Positions 21,426-33,306 are shown, numbered from the stretch's first letter. The stretch: 64,000 nt of DNA from Dryocosmus kuriphilus (GCA_038277395.1 CM076189.1:240973054-241037053), one strand, 5' to 3'. Notes: generated by a model from the letters alone, not told the origin. Made by a program: numbers and translations.

Positions 21426-21925
21426 NNNNNNNNNNNNNNNNNNNNNNNNNNNNNNNNNNNNNNNNNNNNNNNNNNNNNNNNNNNNNNNNNNNNNNNNNNN
21501 NNNNNNNNNNNNNNNNNNNNNNNNNNNNNNNNNNNNNNNNNNNNNNNNNNNNNNNNNNNNNNNNNNNNNNNNNNNNNNNNNNNNNNNNNNNNNNNNNNNN
21601 NNNNNNNNNNNNNNNNNNNNNNNNNNNNNNNNNNNNNNNNNNNNNNNNNNNNNNNNNNNNNNNNNNNNNNNNNNNNNNNNNNNNNNNNNNNNNNNNNNNN
21701 NNNNNNNNNNNNNNNNNNNNNNNNNNNNNNNNNNNNNNNNNNNNNNNNNNNNNNNNNNNNNNNNNNNNNNNNNNNNNNNNNNNNNNNNNNNNNNNNNNNN
21801 NNNNNNNNNNNNNNNNNNNNNNNNNNNNNNNNNNNNNNNNNNNNNNNNNNNNNNNNNNNNNNNNNNNNNNNNNNNNNNNNNNNNNNNNNNNNNNNNNNNN
21901 NNNNNNNNNNNNNNNNNNNNNNNNN
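21426..21925. other. Assembly gap (500 N)
   Basis: Exactly 500 N, a usual placeholder for a gap of unknown size. The predicted open frame across it is meaningless. Duplicated DNA ends at its left edge and unrelated DNA begins at its right edge. Confidence 1.
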
Positions 21926-21934
21926 ACTAAGCGA

Positions 21935-22205
21935 TTGGTTTTAATTATGATAGTTATAAAAATAGAAAACAGCATCACCTTCAGTCCGCGATTGTTCAAA
22001 ATCTGGACCTGACGAAAAGTGAGCAGTCGAGATGAAAACTACTTATCTCGGAAAAAAATATCAATATTTCTCTTGTTTTTGCACTTAGAGTGGCAATTTA
22101 ATCAGTTTTTCCGAACACTTTTGTCATTCTAAATCAGAATCTGAAATTATTCTTTACTTATTATGGAAATTTCCCAAATTATAAATAAACAATAAATAGT
22201 TGTGT
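21935..22205 (-). repeat. Repeat arm, inverted relative to 27135-27425
   Basis: The minus strand here matches 27135-27425 ('TTTATTGTTTATTTATAACTT', 'ATCTCGGCTGCTCACTTTTC' and others), with many substitutions. Related sequence forms both arms of the foldback at 25400-26040, so all three belong to one family. Confidence 0.65.
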
Positions 22206-22240
22206 TAGGAGCAAACCCCCAAAATTTCATTTTGGATAAA

Positions 22241-22275
22241 TAATGTGACTCGAAATATTATTTCGAGCCACATTA
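22241..22275. repeat. 35-bp palindrome
   Basis: TAATGTG-A-CTCGAAAT, three loop bases, then ATTTCGAG-C-CACATTA: a near-perfect palindrome with one mismatch. It is isolated, with no gene next to it; role unknown. Confidence 0.7.
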
Positions 22276-23128
22276 CTCTAAAACTCTAATGAATTACAAA
22301 ACCTTTCTTTTCGCACGTAACATGAGAGCTTGATACCGGAATGCTAAAACGTAGCGTTCCGAGCTCTTGAAGCTAACGGACCGACTTGCCGGTGAGGAAA
22401 CTAATATCCAGCTAAAATGAAATAATTGGATTCGAAAACACTAAAATGGATCTTCGAATAATTTATGTTCCTTACAGATGCTTAGAAAAGGAAAAATGTG
22501 TTTAGGCCTTTTTCCCCAATCCACTCAATAATGTGAAGATGGATTGCGGAAGCAGACGTATGCATGTGTTAGTTTTTATATCATATAGACCTAGGCTAAG
22601 AACAAAAATAGTATTAGAATTAAAAGAATAAAATTAGAAGGAAAGGGTGTAAAAGCGTTGATGCTGAAAACTTAAAAGAAAAACGAAAAACATGTAAAAA
22701 GTCAAGAGAAGCGCACTACTACATCGCTGTTGATTGCACTACTACGGCCGACAGCCTTCACGGTTCACATGCAGTCTCCTCTTTCCCCTCGCTCTCTCTA
22801 CATGATCCTCGTCTATCTCTCTCCGTCTTCCATTACGCTATCCACTGAGTTGCTCGACAATGAAACGCAAGTGGCCACGTCAAAACAATACCACGTGTGT
22901 TCAAAGAAAAAAGACTTTGCCAACACGTGCATTACCTTCCACGCCCAAATGGAAGCTGGAAATAATTCATATTTAATAAAAGACATCAAGGCACCTAAAA
23001 GGGTTGGAAATAATATATATTTAATTCTAAATTGAAAAAATTCCAACCTGCATCGATTTTGATGCAAAATTGAAATTTAAAAAGGTCCTTCCAGCAATAT
23101 AAAATGCATCGAAATATTTTATTCCTGC
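22276..23128. other. No gene recognised
   Basis: Mixed-composition DNA with a CT-rich, more GC-rich patch at about 22730-22860. The open frame at 22730-23035 has no recognisable domain, so I do not call it. Confidence 0.5.
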
Positions 23129-23988
23129 AATTCGCGGTGGGCACGAAGTACAGAGGCGCTGCAATCGCAACCATCTGATTGGTATGATGCGTCACGTGGT
23201 CTGAAAGCAGGCTCTATTTTAATGTTTACAAGTAGACTCGTAATTGACAACTTTTAATATTGATAAAAAGTGATGTCCCGCTTAAAAGCAGTGTGAAATA
23301 TATTGTTTAAATGTTGAATTATAATAACGATCAGTATTCAGATATATATGCATTGTTAGAGTAGCAAAAAAGGAAAGCTGTGAAGATGCTTATAGGTTAG
23401 GTTCTTGTGTCACATTTGAAAGAGAAAAAAAAATGTTATTGTTTTTTCATTAATTATTAATCCTAATCTTGTAAATTGTTTGTATAAAATGAGTGAAATG
23501 ATTTTTTTTATTGTTGTAATGAATTTAGAAAAATGGGGAAGCAGTTTTCAAAGCATATGTGAAGAGTGGAGGTTGTTGATTATGAAACAAAAAAAAGGTA
23601 TTTCCATATGATTTTACAAACAATTTACAATTTTTTAAACAACTTACAACATTATTAATAATAATTGTGGACAGGACATTAATAATGATCTAATTATCAT
23701 TTTTTAACGTATGACACACCAAACGAACCTATAAGCATCGTGCACAATTTATTTTATTGCTGCTCTGCATATGAATATTACAACATGAATACTTACCGCT
23801 ATTATAATATAACACTCAAAAAATATATTATACTCGGCGTTTACGCTGGTTACCACTTTTCATAAAAATTAAGCGTAAAATTAGAGTAATCATACTATAT
23901 TTTACATGATAAATAAACATGACGAGTCTGCACATAGTGCTTTGTTAAGTGGCCACGAGGCTTCGCATTTTCGTGCCCACCGCGAATA
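23129..23988. mobile_element. Possible DNA element with 18-bp inverted ends
   Basis: ATTCGCGGTGGGCACGAA (from about 23130) is matched in inverse by TTCGTGCCCACCGCGAAT (23970-23987). A second inverted pair, GATGCTTATAGGTT (about 23384) and AACCTATAAGCATC (about 23726), is nested inside. No transposase ORF is present and no target duplication is evident, so this is a tentative non-autonomous element. Confidence 0.45.
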
Positions 23989-25399
23989 GGCTGACGAGAT
24001 TCCTACCTCGCAGGTGTAAAGTCCATGGAAGGAAGCTAAACTATACGGCTAGTCAAAAATTGCAAACGTTTCTTCGATTCTCACGGCATATCCCTACCTT
24101 CCTGACCAAAATTCCACAATTCCGCAAATATCCCTACCTAGATCACCCCAGCTGAGAACTGTCGAAGGAATTTTACGTTTTTGGTAATACTTAGCCCATA
24201 AGTCGCAATGTGTCTTATTCCGATTTAGCGGGACTATATTTTTTCCGAATCGGTAACGGGAACAAGTCGCCGGGAACGATTGGTAAAAACATCAAAGAAA
24301 ATTCGAATAAAAAAAAAAATTCCGGACGTAAAGTTGAGCTCTACCGGCGAGAGGCAGGACCGTAACGTGAACATAAAAATTGCTTTGTATCCTATCCGGT
24401 CTGTAAAAAAACTAAATTGAGACAGTTTAGAGAATATCACTTTTTCTTGAATCTCAAAACGAGACAAAGTGACTTTCTCAGAAGGCTGCAATTCTCCCTT
24501 ATGGAAAATAGATATATATTTTCTATTTTTCTTAATGGTGAATTCAGTGTAGTAAACAGTACTCGCGCGTTGTGTGGCTTGCGGGAGTGCGAAATTGAAA
24601 GACGAGAGTGGGTTGATAAACACGCGAAATTGAAAGATTTTCGCCCGCTTTTAAATCGCTAACAGGAAATTCGGAAGCGAGTGAACTCCACTTTCGTTCC
24701 TCTTGATTCCTAAATTTTCGACAAGTGTACTTTGTAAGCGGTAATTTTAGCACTTTGAATTGGTAAGCTGTATCGATCCATTTTAATTGCTTTACCTTCT
24801 CTTTCTTCATTCTGACATTTTATTTTCATTATCTGTCTTGTACGCTCTACCGATTGTAGAGCGTGCCTACTGCACATGTTTTATTTCCAATGATATATAT
24901 ATATTTTTTCTCTGACATGTATATGTTCGAATGTTTAACAAAATTAGTGATTGGTGAAGTTTTGGATAAAAAAATTACCCTTCGTTTAATTCAGTTCGCG
25001 AACCTTGTTTCATCATTCTTTGAATTTAAGACAACTGCTCTCAGTCCGAGAGTTAGGGGTACAGACCTACAAAATAATTAAAGGTAGGGACGAGTTTCTC
25101 TCACTCTTCCTTCGGTTTTGGAGAGAAGCCTCCCCCCACCCCGCGTACGACAACATAGTAGAATTTTCTCTTTCGGAAATAACTGAAGATTAGGCAGCTT
25201 TTTATTTTAGATAAAACGACAAGGAATATTTTCTCAATTTGACCGTGCGTGACAGTTGTCTTTTTCATATTCCAAATTTATTTCTCCAATTTACCTTTTT
25301 CTTGATCAAATTATAAGTGTGAATAGAAAACAAAGTTTACTTATCAATTCTACTATGTAAAACGAGATATTTTGTTAATTAAACAAACATTTTTTAAAC
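23989..25399. other. No gene recognised
   Basis: Unique-looking AT-rich DNA. Open frames of 60-130 codons on both strands lack known motifs and overlap each other. Confidence 0.5.
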
Positions 25400-26045
25400 A
25401 AATTGACGAACTGCATTTTTTTGACCGGAAAAAGTTTTTTCTAGGTTTCTTGGGCCATTAAAAAAATAAAATGTTTCTTGGAATTTTTTCCAAAAAGTTG
25501 ATAGTTTTCAAGAGAATCGCAATTGAAAATCACAAAATGTTTAGGCTAAATTTTGGATCTGCCGAAAAGTCAGCGCTTGAGAACAAAATAACTCGTTTTA
25601 CAAAATAAAATTATTAATAGTACTTTCTTTTCTATTCACTCTTGAAGTTTGAGCAAGAACAAAATGAATTAACCAATTACTTGTCCAACATAAAGAAGAC
25701 AATAACTTATTATTTATTTATAACTTTTGAAATTTGCATGACTGTAAAAAAATGACGCCAGATTCTGATGATAATAAAAGTAGTTGGAAAAAGTGGTTAA
25801 ATGAACGTTCTAAGTCAAAAACGAACAGAGTTATTATTATTTTGTCCGATAGAAAAAATTTTAATCTCAAGCGCTGACCTTTCGGCAGATCCAAAATTTC
25901 GCCTAGACATTTAGTACTTTTCAATGACGCTTCTCTTGAAAACTATCAACTTTTGGAAAAAAAAAATGCCAAGAGACATTTTGTCTTCTTATGGCCCAAG
26001 AAACGAAAAAACTTTTTTCGGTAAAAAAACAATGAAGTCCGACAA
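25400..26045. repeat. Diverged foldback (inverted repeat arms of about 280-330 bp)
   Basis: The left arm (about 25400-25680) and right arm (about 25705-26045) are inverted repeats with substitutions. Landmarks on both: 'GTTTCTTGGGCCAT', 'AAAAGTTGATAGTTTTCAAGAGAA' and 'CTGCCGAAAAGTCAGCGCTTGAG'. The centre is around 25690. No coding potential. Confidence 0.7.
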
Positions 26046-27112
26046 TTTGCGAAGTATGAGCGCACCTAAGGCGCGCGGTCTGGTGGTCGTTACGCTTCGC
26101 ACTCCGATGTTTTTGGTCCTTGCACATCGTGCTCGGTATTCGTTACTTGGGTCCTAAAATTTCAAAACACCTACTTTTTAATGAGATTATTAAATTTGAA
26201 TTTTTTATCTAAAACTGAAAAACTAATATATTTTACTTAAGGCTCTATCGGCCTTAAGGGATACATTCTCATCATGAACTCGTGCTTCGCGCTCGACAAT
26301 TGCATTTTTTTAAAGCACATTGTAGATTGGTAAAGTTTTTTTTGTAATTTTCCAAATTTTCACAATGGAGGATTTCGATTCTTAAAAGTAAAATAATGAG
26401 TCTATATAAATAAATTTTGTAGCTCTTTCCAAGATGAACAATTCTGCTCTTTAATATTTTCTTGTATCTCGCATAGTTTTGCTGAAAAGTGGATTTGTTT
26501 GTAATTAATAACATATTTCACGATAACTCAAAAACTACGCCTCTGTTCAAAAAAATGATGGAGAGCAAATTTTGTAGATATTTTTGAGGTGAACGAGTTT
26601 ATTTATTATCATTTTTTTTGTATCTTGCATAGTTTGTCGAGAAATTTAAATTTTTTATTTTTAATAACGTTTTCTCGATTACAACGAAAACCGTGCATTT
26701 TATTAAAAAATGGTTAAAAGAAAATTTGTAGAGTTTTTTAAGATGAAAAATTTTGCCCACGACTGTTTTTTTTGGATCTCGCACATTTTAGCCGGAAAAT
26801 GAATTTTTTGATTTTGTGAAAACAGTTTTTGATGGATAAAACCATAACCACTGGTCAAAAACTGCTGCTTATGGTCGTCCTTACTTTTTAAACCTTATAG
26901 AAATATGCCAAAACACAACCCAATCCGATCAGTCCTTCGAAAGTTATCGTGGGAACAAGCGCCAACGATAATGACAACGACAAGACAGACACCGTCCGAC
27001 GTAAAACATGTTTTTTGGGATTCAGGGGGTCACGAAACGTCGAGATTTCATGAAATACGCGAAAGTGAGTTTTCACGTAAAACTAATACGTTCTCATTGA
27101 GATGAGAATGTA
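26046..27112 (+). mobile_element. Dispersed repeat family, third copy
   Basis: Begins with the CG-rich head ('GCGAAGTATGAGCGCACC'), then 'TTAAGGGATACATTCTCATC' (26254-26273), degenerate 150-165 bp units, a shortened (GACAAC)n tract (about 26968) and the tail ending GATGAGAATGT (27101-27111). Same order as 1060-2324, so this is an independent full-order copy. Confidence 0.7.
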
Positions 27113-27134
27113 AAAATTAAATTTGCAATATGAA

Positions 27135-27425
27135 AAAGACAACTATTTATTGTTTATTTATAACTTGTGAAATTTACATAATAGGTAAACAATAATTTCA
27201 TATTCTGATTTAGAATGACAAAAAGTGTTCGGGAAAGGTAGTTGAATGTCCATTCTAAGTGCAAAAAACAAGGGAAATATTGATATTTTTCCGGGAGAAA
27301 TAGTTTTCATCTCGGCTGCTCACTTTTCGTCAGGCCCAGATTTTGAACACTAGCACACTGAAGGTGATGTTGTTTTTTATTTTTGAACTATCAAAATTAA
27401 AACCGATCGCTTGATTGTTATAAGA
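27135..27425 (+). repeat. Repeat arm matching 21935-22205 inverted
   Basis: Shares blocks in inverse order with 21935-22205 and resembles the right arm of the foldback at 25400-26045. Confidence 0.65.
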
Positions 27426-28308
27426 AAAATGAAAGTACAAGGCTTCGACATTTTTTTCACTTTTTTTCATTTCTCTATCACCAACGCTTCTATCATTAAA
27501 AATTGCGCAGATATTCATTTTGCAACTAAGCGAACGACAAGTCACAATTACATGCCGTTTTCCGAAAATCTTCTTTCAAACCTTCTGAGTATTTACATAA
27601 CAAGCAGTTTTCAGCTTTCTCGACATTCGTTCGACTCCAGAAGCGTTTGAAACTGTTAATGCGTATTTTACGTCACGAATCGCGAAAAAAATCATATTTT
27701 TTTTTTAAAAACAATTAATTGAAGATTTATTCATACCATCCGAATTAGAACATTATGGAGCATATCTTCTGAAAATTTTATTCCAAAAGTCCTAATATTG
27801 TAGAAGTTGGAGTGAGTTTAAAACAAAAAAATGTAAATTTTCAATCACGCCAGAAAGTAATAGTTTTGTGATTATCTCGAAAACTAGGACAAAGAATTTT
27901 TTCAAAGAATTAAAAATATGCGCAATGTAATTTCCTATTATAAGATGTGCTATAAGAACATAAAAAATCAAAACCAAAAAAATGAAAGAACTAGAATCAT
28001 CCAGGGGAGGTTCAATTGTAAATCAGTAAAATAAAAATTTCTTTTCAGTAAACGATATTAAATTCAAGAAATATCAGACCAGAAAAAAAATGAAACAGAA
28101 TTATTAATATCTTAAAATGTGGACTAAAATTAAAATTAAAACATTTTTTCACTATATTACAAGATGAGATCTTGATCGAATTTTTTTAGCATAAAGATTA
28201 TATGATTTTTTAAATTTCGTATACACAAAAAAAATAATAATCTTCGATTCTGCACTGACATCTGAAAATCCTAATTTTTCTTTATTGAGCTTTCTACAAT
28301 AATAATAT
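27426..28308. repeat. AT-rich DNA with a repeat shared with 46080-46330
   Basis: 27770-27965 ('CCAAAAGTCCTAATATTGTAGA', 'GTGATTATCTCGAAAACTAGGA', 'ATGCGCAATGTAATTTCCTA') reappears inverted at about 46080-46330. The rest up to the Polinton border is AT-rich and without recognised features. Confidence 0.55.
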
Positions 28309-28528
28309 AGCTGGTCGGGTTCGACACCACTTCGACGGGTTGCTTACCTACCGGGGCAGGGTTCTGTTCCGGGCTACATACCTCGAGAACTGACGTGGTT
28401 CATGTCCGTGCTAAGCTTATTCTCAATTATTTTAGTACGCAATAGCTAGAGACACAAAATTCCCCCTTGACCCTTCTCTCACCCATAAGCACGTAGAAAT
28501 GCGGTCAAGGTTATGTATTGGAATTTAC

Positions 28529-28562
<34 letters not shown>

Positions 28563-29370
28563 CGAATACTCTGGGTGATATACTATGAGGATTCCAGTAT
28601 CTAGACATGCAACGACAGGTTTCAACAAGCAATTTCTCGACATGAAGGTAAAGAGTTAATAAAATAAATTCAGAAAAATTTGCAGATATCTCGAAAACGG
28701 TAAGAGCTACGCAAGAACGGACAAAATTTTGGGGCTTCCCAAAAAGGGTACTTCCTCAGACTGATCTACGTGATAGACTAAAAAAAAAAATTGAATTCCA
28801 AAATTTTTGATTTTTTGGATTTTCAAAAGTTGGAGGTACCTCGAAAACTGTAAGAGCTACGCAAAAATGGACAAAATTTTCATTCTAGGAGAATGATTTC
28901 TCAAACCATTCTATCTGATCCACTAAAATTTTTTTTCAAAATTCCAAAATTTTTGTAATTTCCAAAATTGTTCATATCTTGAAAACCGTAAGAGATATGA
29001 CAAAAGGGATTAGGACAAGTGGGGAGTTTTTCGGACTGATATAAATGATAGACTAAAGAAATGTCAAAATTCCAAGATTTAAAAAAATTTTTTTTGCATT
29101 TCTCAAAATTTGCAGATATCTCGGAAACGGTAAGCGATATGGAAAAAGGGATTAGAACTAGGGGAAACTTTCTCGGGCTGATCTAAATGATAGACCAAAA
29201 AAAATTCAAAATTCCAAGATTTTTTTTTGCATTCTTCATTATTGTGAAGGTTCAATTTATGTCACAAAGAATTCTCTCTCATACAAATGCTGTTGGTGAC
29301 GCAAAGGGGATTCGCGAGAATTCTACAAGTTTCAACATGCATCGACAAGTTTCAGCGTGAAATTCAACAC
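28309..29370 (+). repeat. Left terminal inverted repeat of the Polinton
   Basis: Pairs with 43699-44665. Contains a (TC)n run (about 28533-28559) and about four degenerate units of about 140-150 bp marked by 'GATATCTCGAAAACGGTAAG'. A second copy of the (TC)n segment lies just inside, at about 29490-29680. Confidence 0.9.
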
Positions 29371-29984
29371 ATCATTGTGCTGAAAGTCCATCAACTTAAA
29401 ACTAACTGAAAAAAATCAACTTTTGCATAAAAATTAAAAACTAAGTTAATAAGGGTTAAAATAAAGTTAAAACTTCTTTGCAAAGAAACGAAATCCCCAC
29501 CCTTTCCCCTTCTCTCACCCATAAGCATGTAGAAGTGCAGTCAAGGTTATGTATTGGAATTTACGTCTCTCTCCTACGAATACTGTAGGTGACGTATTAT
29601 GGGGATTCCCAGTTTCTAGACACGCATCAACACGCAATTTCTCGACATGAAGGTAAAGAGTTAATAAAATACTTACCTGTAAAAATTTCTATATATCGCA
29701 GTGTTTAAAAGTAGGGTGTCAAATCCATCATTGTTGTTTTTGTTTGAAGGAACCAAGCGGAAAATGTACAACTTATTCATAAATTAAAATCTAAGTTGAT
29801 AGGGTTAAAATAAAGTTAAAACTTTTTTGCATATAAACTTTTTTCTGTTTATTCAAAAAAAACTTAAGCTAAGAATACAACGTAGAATCGTAACCTACTT
29901 AGATAGGAGCACAAAACGTTTTTTTTTTTTTTCTGTTTTAAGAATACATAAATTCACAACCGGTAAGCGATATGATGTTCGAGG
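29371..29984. other. Polinton left spacer
   Basis: No gene. Holds the partial duplicate of the terminal repeat (29490-29680) and AT-rich DNA. Confidence 0.6.
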
Positions 29985-30190
29985 TATCAAAATCTTTCAT
30001 CTCAAAATCATCAAGCTCTTTCATCTCATAATCATCAAGATCTTTCATCTCATCATCAGGATCTTTCATCTAATAATCATCAAGATCTTTCATCTGATCC
30101 TCACGATCTTTCATCTCATAATCATCAAGATCTTTCGTCTCATCATCAGGATCTTTCATCTCATAATCATCAGAATCCTTCATCTCATAC
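29985..30190 (-). repeat. Minisatellite encoding acidic DDYEMKD repeats
   Basis: Units of 24-30 bp (ATCATCAAGATCTTTCATCTC on the plus strand) read on the minus strand as Asp-Asp-Tyr-Glu-Met-Lys-Asp. They form the C-terminal part of the broken gene 30070-30625. Confidence 0.75.
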
Positions 30191-30625
30191 TCATTCACAT
30201 CATTAGCATCATCGATTTTAGTTGTAGTGTAATGTCTGATAGTAGACTGGTCCCGAGGAGTCAAGAACCAGTTCCTGAGAGCAAGAGCATTTCGAACTGC
30301 ACAATTTTCATACCAGCACTGAGTATGGTGATTACACCTCATGCAAACTGTAGGGTGCACTGGCACCACGCAGTCTTTCTCGAATTATGTGCCTCACTTC
30401 TTCGTAGGGTGTGTCACCAGGACTCCATTCGAGACCATGAAAATTGTGCGTCAACCACAAATTTTCACTCTTGTAGCGGGCTGGCAACACATGCCAGTAG
30501 CAAGGAGGTTCCAAGAGATAAACCATAGGTTGAGAGTCTTCCTAGAGAGAAACTACAACCAACTCCTTGAAGACAAACTGGTTAATGGGTTCCTTGAAGC
30601 CTTGCACGTCGACTATGAACTCCAT
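30070..30625 (-). pseudogene. Polinton accessory protein, broken, function unknown
   Basis: Starts at ATG 30625 with 'MEFIVDVQGF', meets an in-frame TAG after about 28 codons, continues with 'LLEPPCYWHVLPARYKS', 'NFHGLEW' and 'GDTPYEEVRHIIRERL', then shifts frame into a Cys/His-containing part ('CMRCNHHTQCWYENCAVRN') and an acidic repeat tail. The general pattern resembles a conserved insect protein that I associate with Polintons; I do not know its activity. Stop and frameshift make it a pseudogene here. Confidence 0.5.
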
Positions 30626-30728
30626 TTCGACAAAAACTGAATTCTGGTTGCCGAAATCATCTCTTTTATAACTTTCTCCCCGCCACTGCTGACATTACCC
30701 GCACCACTGCTGAATTTAACCCTACCAC

Positions 30729-31250
30729 TTAAATCAACCTTTTTACGCCTCCACTGAGAGGCTGATATTGAATAAAACGATCGTATGTGATGAGGCAGTA
30801 GGCTGAAGTTTCAGCGGGAAAATTGTCTTCAGATTCAAATTCCAGACGACTTCCGCTGAGGTCTGTTTGAGAAACTCATTTTTTTTTAGCAATCGATAAC
30901 AGCCAGAGGAGCGTGTTCTCTGAAATCGTTTTTCTTCAACATTGGTTCAGGCTCTTTGCTATAGTAGGCTGCCTGAAAGTTTGCATACATCTCATACAGT
31001 AGTGCAAACTGAGAGACGTAGCCTTTTACGGTGCTCGTGAGACCGAACTTTTTGCAACGATCAATCTCAATACCACTGAGTTCATAGCGAACTTCGTCAA
31101 ATAAAAAGGATTGTTTGTTTGATTTCGTTGTTCAATAAGTTTGTGGCAGTAACATTTCTGGCTACATCATCATCCCTTGTCAGTCTTCCGTACACGTGCA
31201 GTGAACTCGTCAAATTTCACTGGTGCTTGAATGTATAATATTTCTTCCAT
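30729..31250 (-). pseudogene. Polinton major capsid protein remnant
   Basis: ATG at 31250 opens 'MEEILYIQAPVKFDEF', followed within about 25 codons by two stops. Further on, in shifting frames, come 'VRYELSGIEIDRCKKFGLTS' and 'FALLYEMYANFQAAYYSKEP', then a C-terminal 'YQPLSGGVKRLI' with TAA at 30729-30731. These blocks match the start, middle and end of Polinton double-jelly-roll capsid proteins. At about 520 bp it is far shorter than an intact gene, so a large internal deletion is inferred. It sits downstream of a TATA-TCAGTT promoter (31379-31413). Confidence 0.65.
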
Positions 31251-31378
31251 TTTTTCTTTTCTTTGTTGCGACAGCTGGAGATGTCAAATAATTCCAATTC
31301 CTTTCTTTGACCTTGAGGCATAGTTGTTTCAGAAGGAGCACGTTCTGAGGTGTTCGCGCCTTACGTGCTGGCTGAGAA

Positions 31379-31413
31379 CTGACCTGTACCTGGCATCTTG
31401 TCTCCCTTATATA
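31379..31413 (-). promoter_or_regulatory. Core promoter of the capsid gene (TATA + TCAGTT)
   Basis: On the minus strand TATATAAG (31413-31406) is followed by TCAGTT, a perfect arthropod initiator, with its A at 31380: 33 bases from the first T of the TATA box. The capsid ATG is 130 bp downstream. Confidence 0.65.
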
Positions 31414-31445
31414 GACTCCTTTGCGATTGTACACAATACCCATTA

Positions 31446-31988
31446 TTACGATAATGATTTGACGTGTAGTCGTATTGTTATAATTTCTCCTCGAAAATTC
31501 ACCAAGTCTTCGTCTTGATCAACAATGTGGAGCTGAATTTGATGTATTTTCTTCACGGCGATTGGCAGATAAATGACGTGTGACCTTACTTCCACAATCT
31601 TATATCCTGGTGGAACAACAGGAAAAAATTCGTGAATCGTGTGCACTTTGCGCGGTTGAAAGTCCACTTCAGGATCACACTTTATCTCGCTGCGCAGTGT
31701 GTTATTATTTGACTTGATGTTTATTGTAATGCCGTCACTTGCTAGAATCTTCTGAACATATTTCTCAATGTCTTCAATCTCATAGCTGCCAGTGGGTATG
31801 ACAAGTTTCCTTTGATCGACCTTGATTGTATTCTTTTCAGCGTTTACGTTAGGAATCGCATTGAATGTGAGCAATTCAACGAGGCCAAGAGCGTAGTTCT
31901 TGTGTGGAGAGAGTTATATTGGTGGGAAGTTCTCTACCTCGAGCACAGAAGAGTTTCCCGTTATGGTGAGAGTAAATGATTCGTTCAT
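31446..31988 (-). pseudogene. Polinton penton-like minor capsid protein, broken
   Basis: ATG at 31988 begins 'MNESFTLTITGNSSVLE'; an in-frame TAA follows at 31914-31916. The frame then stays open to 31446: 'LLTFNAIPNV', 'IPTGSYEIEDIEKYV', 'NNNTLRSEIKCD', 'HTIHEFFPVVPPGYKIVEV' and 'VDQDEDLVNFRGEIITIRLH'. The middle looks shortened, since the N- and C-terminal blocks are close together. The pattern matches the conserved second structural protein of insect Polintons, which I take as the penton; that name is the weaker part of the call. Confidence 0.6.
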
Positions 31989-32007
31989 GATAGTATTCTT
32001 CTCTCTA

Positions 32008-32042
32008 CTGTCTCTAATCAGTACATCACACTCTCTTATATA
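32008..32042 (-). promoter_or_regulatory. Core promoter of the penton-like gene
   Basis: Minus-strand TATATAAG (32042-32035) with ACAGTA about 33 bases on (A at 32009), a near match to the TCAGTY initiator. It lies inside the 3' part of the protease gene, 21 bp before the penton ATG. Confidence 0.5.
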
Positions 32043-32426
32043 GACAGTATTTGTCTCTTATATACAGCTGTTTATACCAAAATTTTAAACACAAGTCTCC
32101 ACACTAAACACTCTCATAGTCCTGATCTCTATCATGATTGTACTCTATTACGCTACCAACACCGAGGTAATCGACAAGATCCGATGGTGGAAGAATATTA
32201 CCCAAACTGTCAAAGTATAGAACATTATTACCGATATTCCTATATGTTACCCAGTGAGTACCAGGGCCGTCTCTGTCGTCAAGATTTACAATAGCTGACT
32301 CAGTTTGATTTGACCATGCACTGGTAGCTCATTACGCATAAACACTCCACGGAAATGTGGAATTTTGATAGCTTTAGCATATTTCAACAGATCGGCATCA
32401 GTGAGTGTACGATGAGGTAGATTCAT
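32026..32426 (-). pseudogene. Adenovirus-type cysteine protease of the Polinton, broken
   Basis: ATG at 32426 overlaps the stop of the upstream gene (ATGA). 'LTDADLLKYAKAIKIPHFRG' is followed by a frameshift near 32320, then 'AIVNLDDRDGPGTHWVTY' (catalytic His in GTHW), 'NVLYFDSLGNILPP' (the Asp/Asn position), 'VIEYN', an in-frame TAG at 32104-32106 and then 'CGDLCL' with the catalytic-type Cys. The order His, Asp, Cys matches the Polinton/adenovirus maturation protease. One frameshift and one stop make it a pseudogene. Confidence 0.75.
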
Positions 32427-33244
32427 TGCAAGTTTTTTGATGCTGGCCTGAGACGAAGTCCCTGTCCTTTCATATTAAGTCCCAGTCCTCTCCTGGGAGG
32501 TTTCAGGTGTAACCACTTTCCTAGAACAATAGCTTCCATTGCCTTGTTATGACGCTGAGCCTCTGCGAGTTGTTGTTTAGCTGCGTTAGCATCGTGTAGA
32601 GCCTTGGCTGCACCAGCTGCTCCACCAGTAAGAACTCCAAGTGCACTGAGTCTAGCAAATATGGGAATCAGTGGCAAAACACCACCGATTTTCGACGGTA
32701 TTGGCAGAACACGCAGATTTGTCACTTGTGCACTTTTGACAGCTTCCTGTGCACCTCTGATTGCAGACTTGATGACCACTTTTGCATCACTACTTCACCT
32801 CATTGATTTCTTAGTTGCATTCACAATATTTCTAAATCCTATTACTTTCATCTTCTTCTTTGAACTAAGCTTCCTCTTCTCTGAACTGGAGTTCCTCTTC
32901 AACCACATACCGAGTTTTGCTTTAGCATTCGTTAAGTTCGTTATTGCCAGTGCTGCCACTTTCTCGTCAATTCTGGCGTCTTTAGCAAATAATTACTGCC
33001 ACGCTTTACTCGCAAGTACACGATCTGCAGAGTTTCTCGCTTCAACGTTCTCACGATTACGTGAATATGCAATATCGTGTTCTTTACACGCTGGGTCTAG
33101 AGGATATATACCGGGATCGCCTCTAGCAAGTCGTTTGACTAGCTTAGTACCTGGACCGTGGTATTGATAGCCAGGTAAATGCAACTCAAATGGCAAGTTG
33201 TTGATGCGTCGATTGACTAAGTTTTTACCTCGATGCACAATCAT
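32423..33244 (-). pseudogene. Polinton phospholipase-A2-like structural protein, two in-frame stops
   Basis: One continuous frame of 274 codons interrupted by TAA at 32993-32995 and a TGA about 50 codons later. N-terminal domain: 'LPGYQYHGPGTKL' (calcium-loop type) and 'ACKEHDIAYS' (His-Asp catalytic pair of phospholipase A2), the fold also used by parvovirus VP1 for membrane escape. Then a Lys/Arg-rich stretch, and a C-terminal Gly/Ala/Leu-rich hydrophobic segment 'GGVLPLIPIFARLSALG' that resembles membrane-active or core proteins of related viruses. The stop overlaps the protease start (ATGA). Confidence 0.75.
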
Positions 33245-33269
33245 TCCTTACTTAACGGAGGTTAGCACG

Positions 33270-33306
33270 CAACTGACCTGAAGGCTATAAAAGCGCTGTA
33301 TTTATA
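33270..33306 (-). promoter_or_regulatory. Core promoter of the phospholipase-like gene
   Basis: Minus-strand TATAAATA (33306-33299) and a perfect TCAGTT initiator (33276-33271, A at 33274) are 32 bases apart. The start of the gene is at 33244. It interleaves with the oppositely directed ATPase promoter. Confidence 0.65.

Noticed and set aside
22730..23035. 101-codon ORF in a CT-rich patch
   Set aside because: No domain, no codon pattern distinct from its surroundings and an overlapping ORF on the other strand.
29827..30528. Plus-strand ORF of 233 codons with Ile/His/Phe repeats
   Set aside because: Antisense of the acidic minisatellite and of the broken minus-strand Polinton gene, which has the better sequence pattern.
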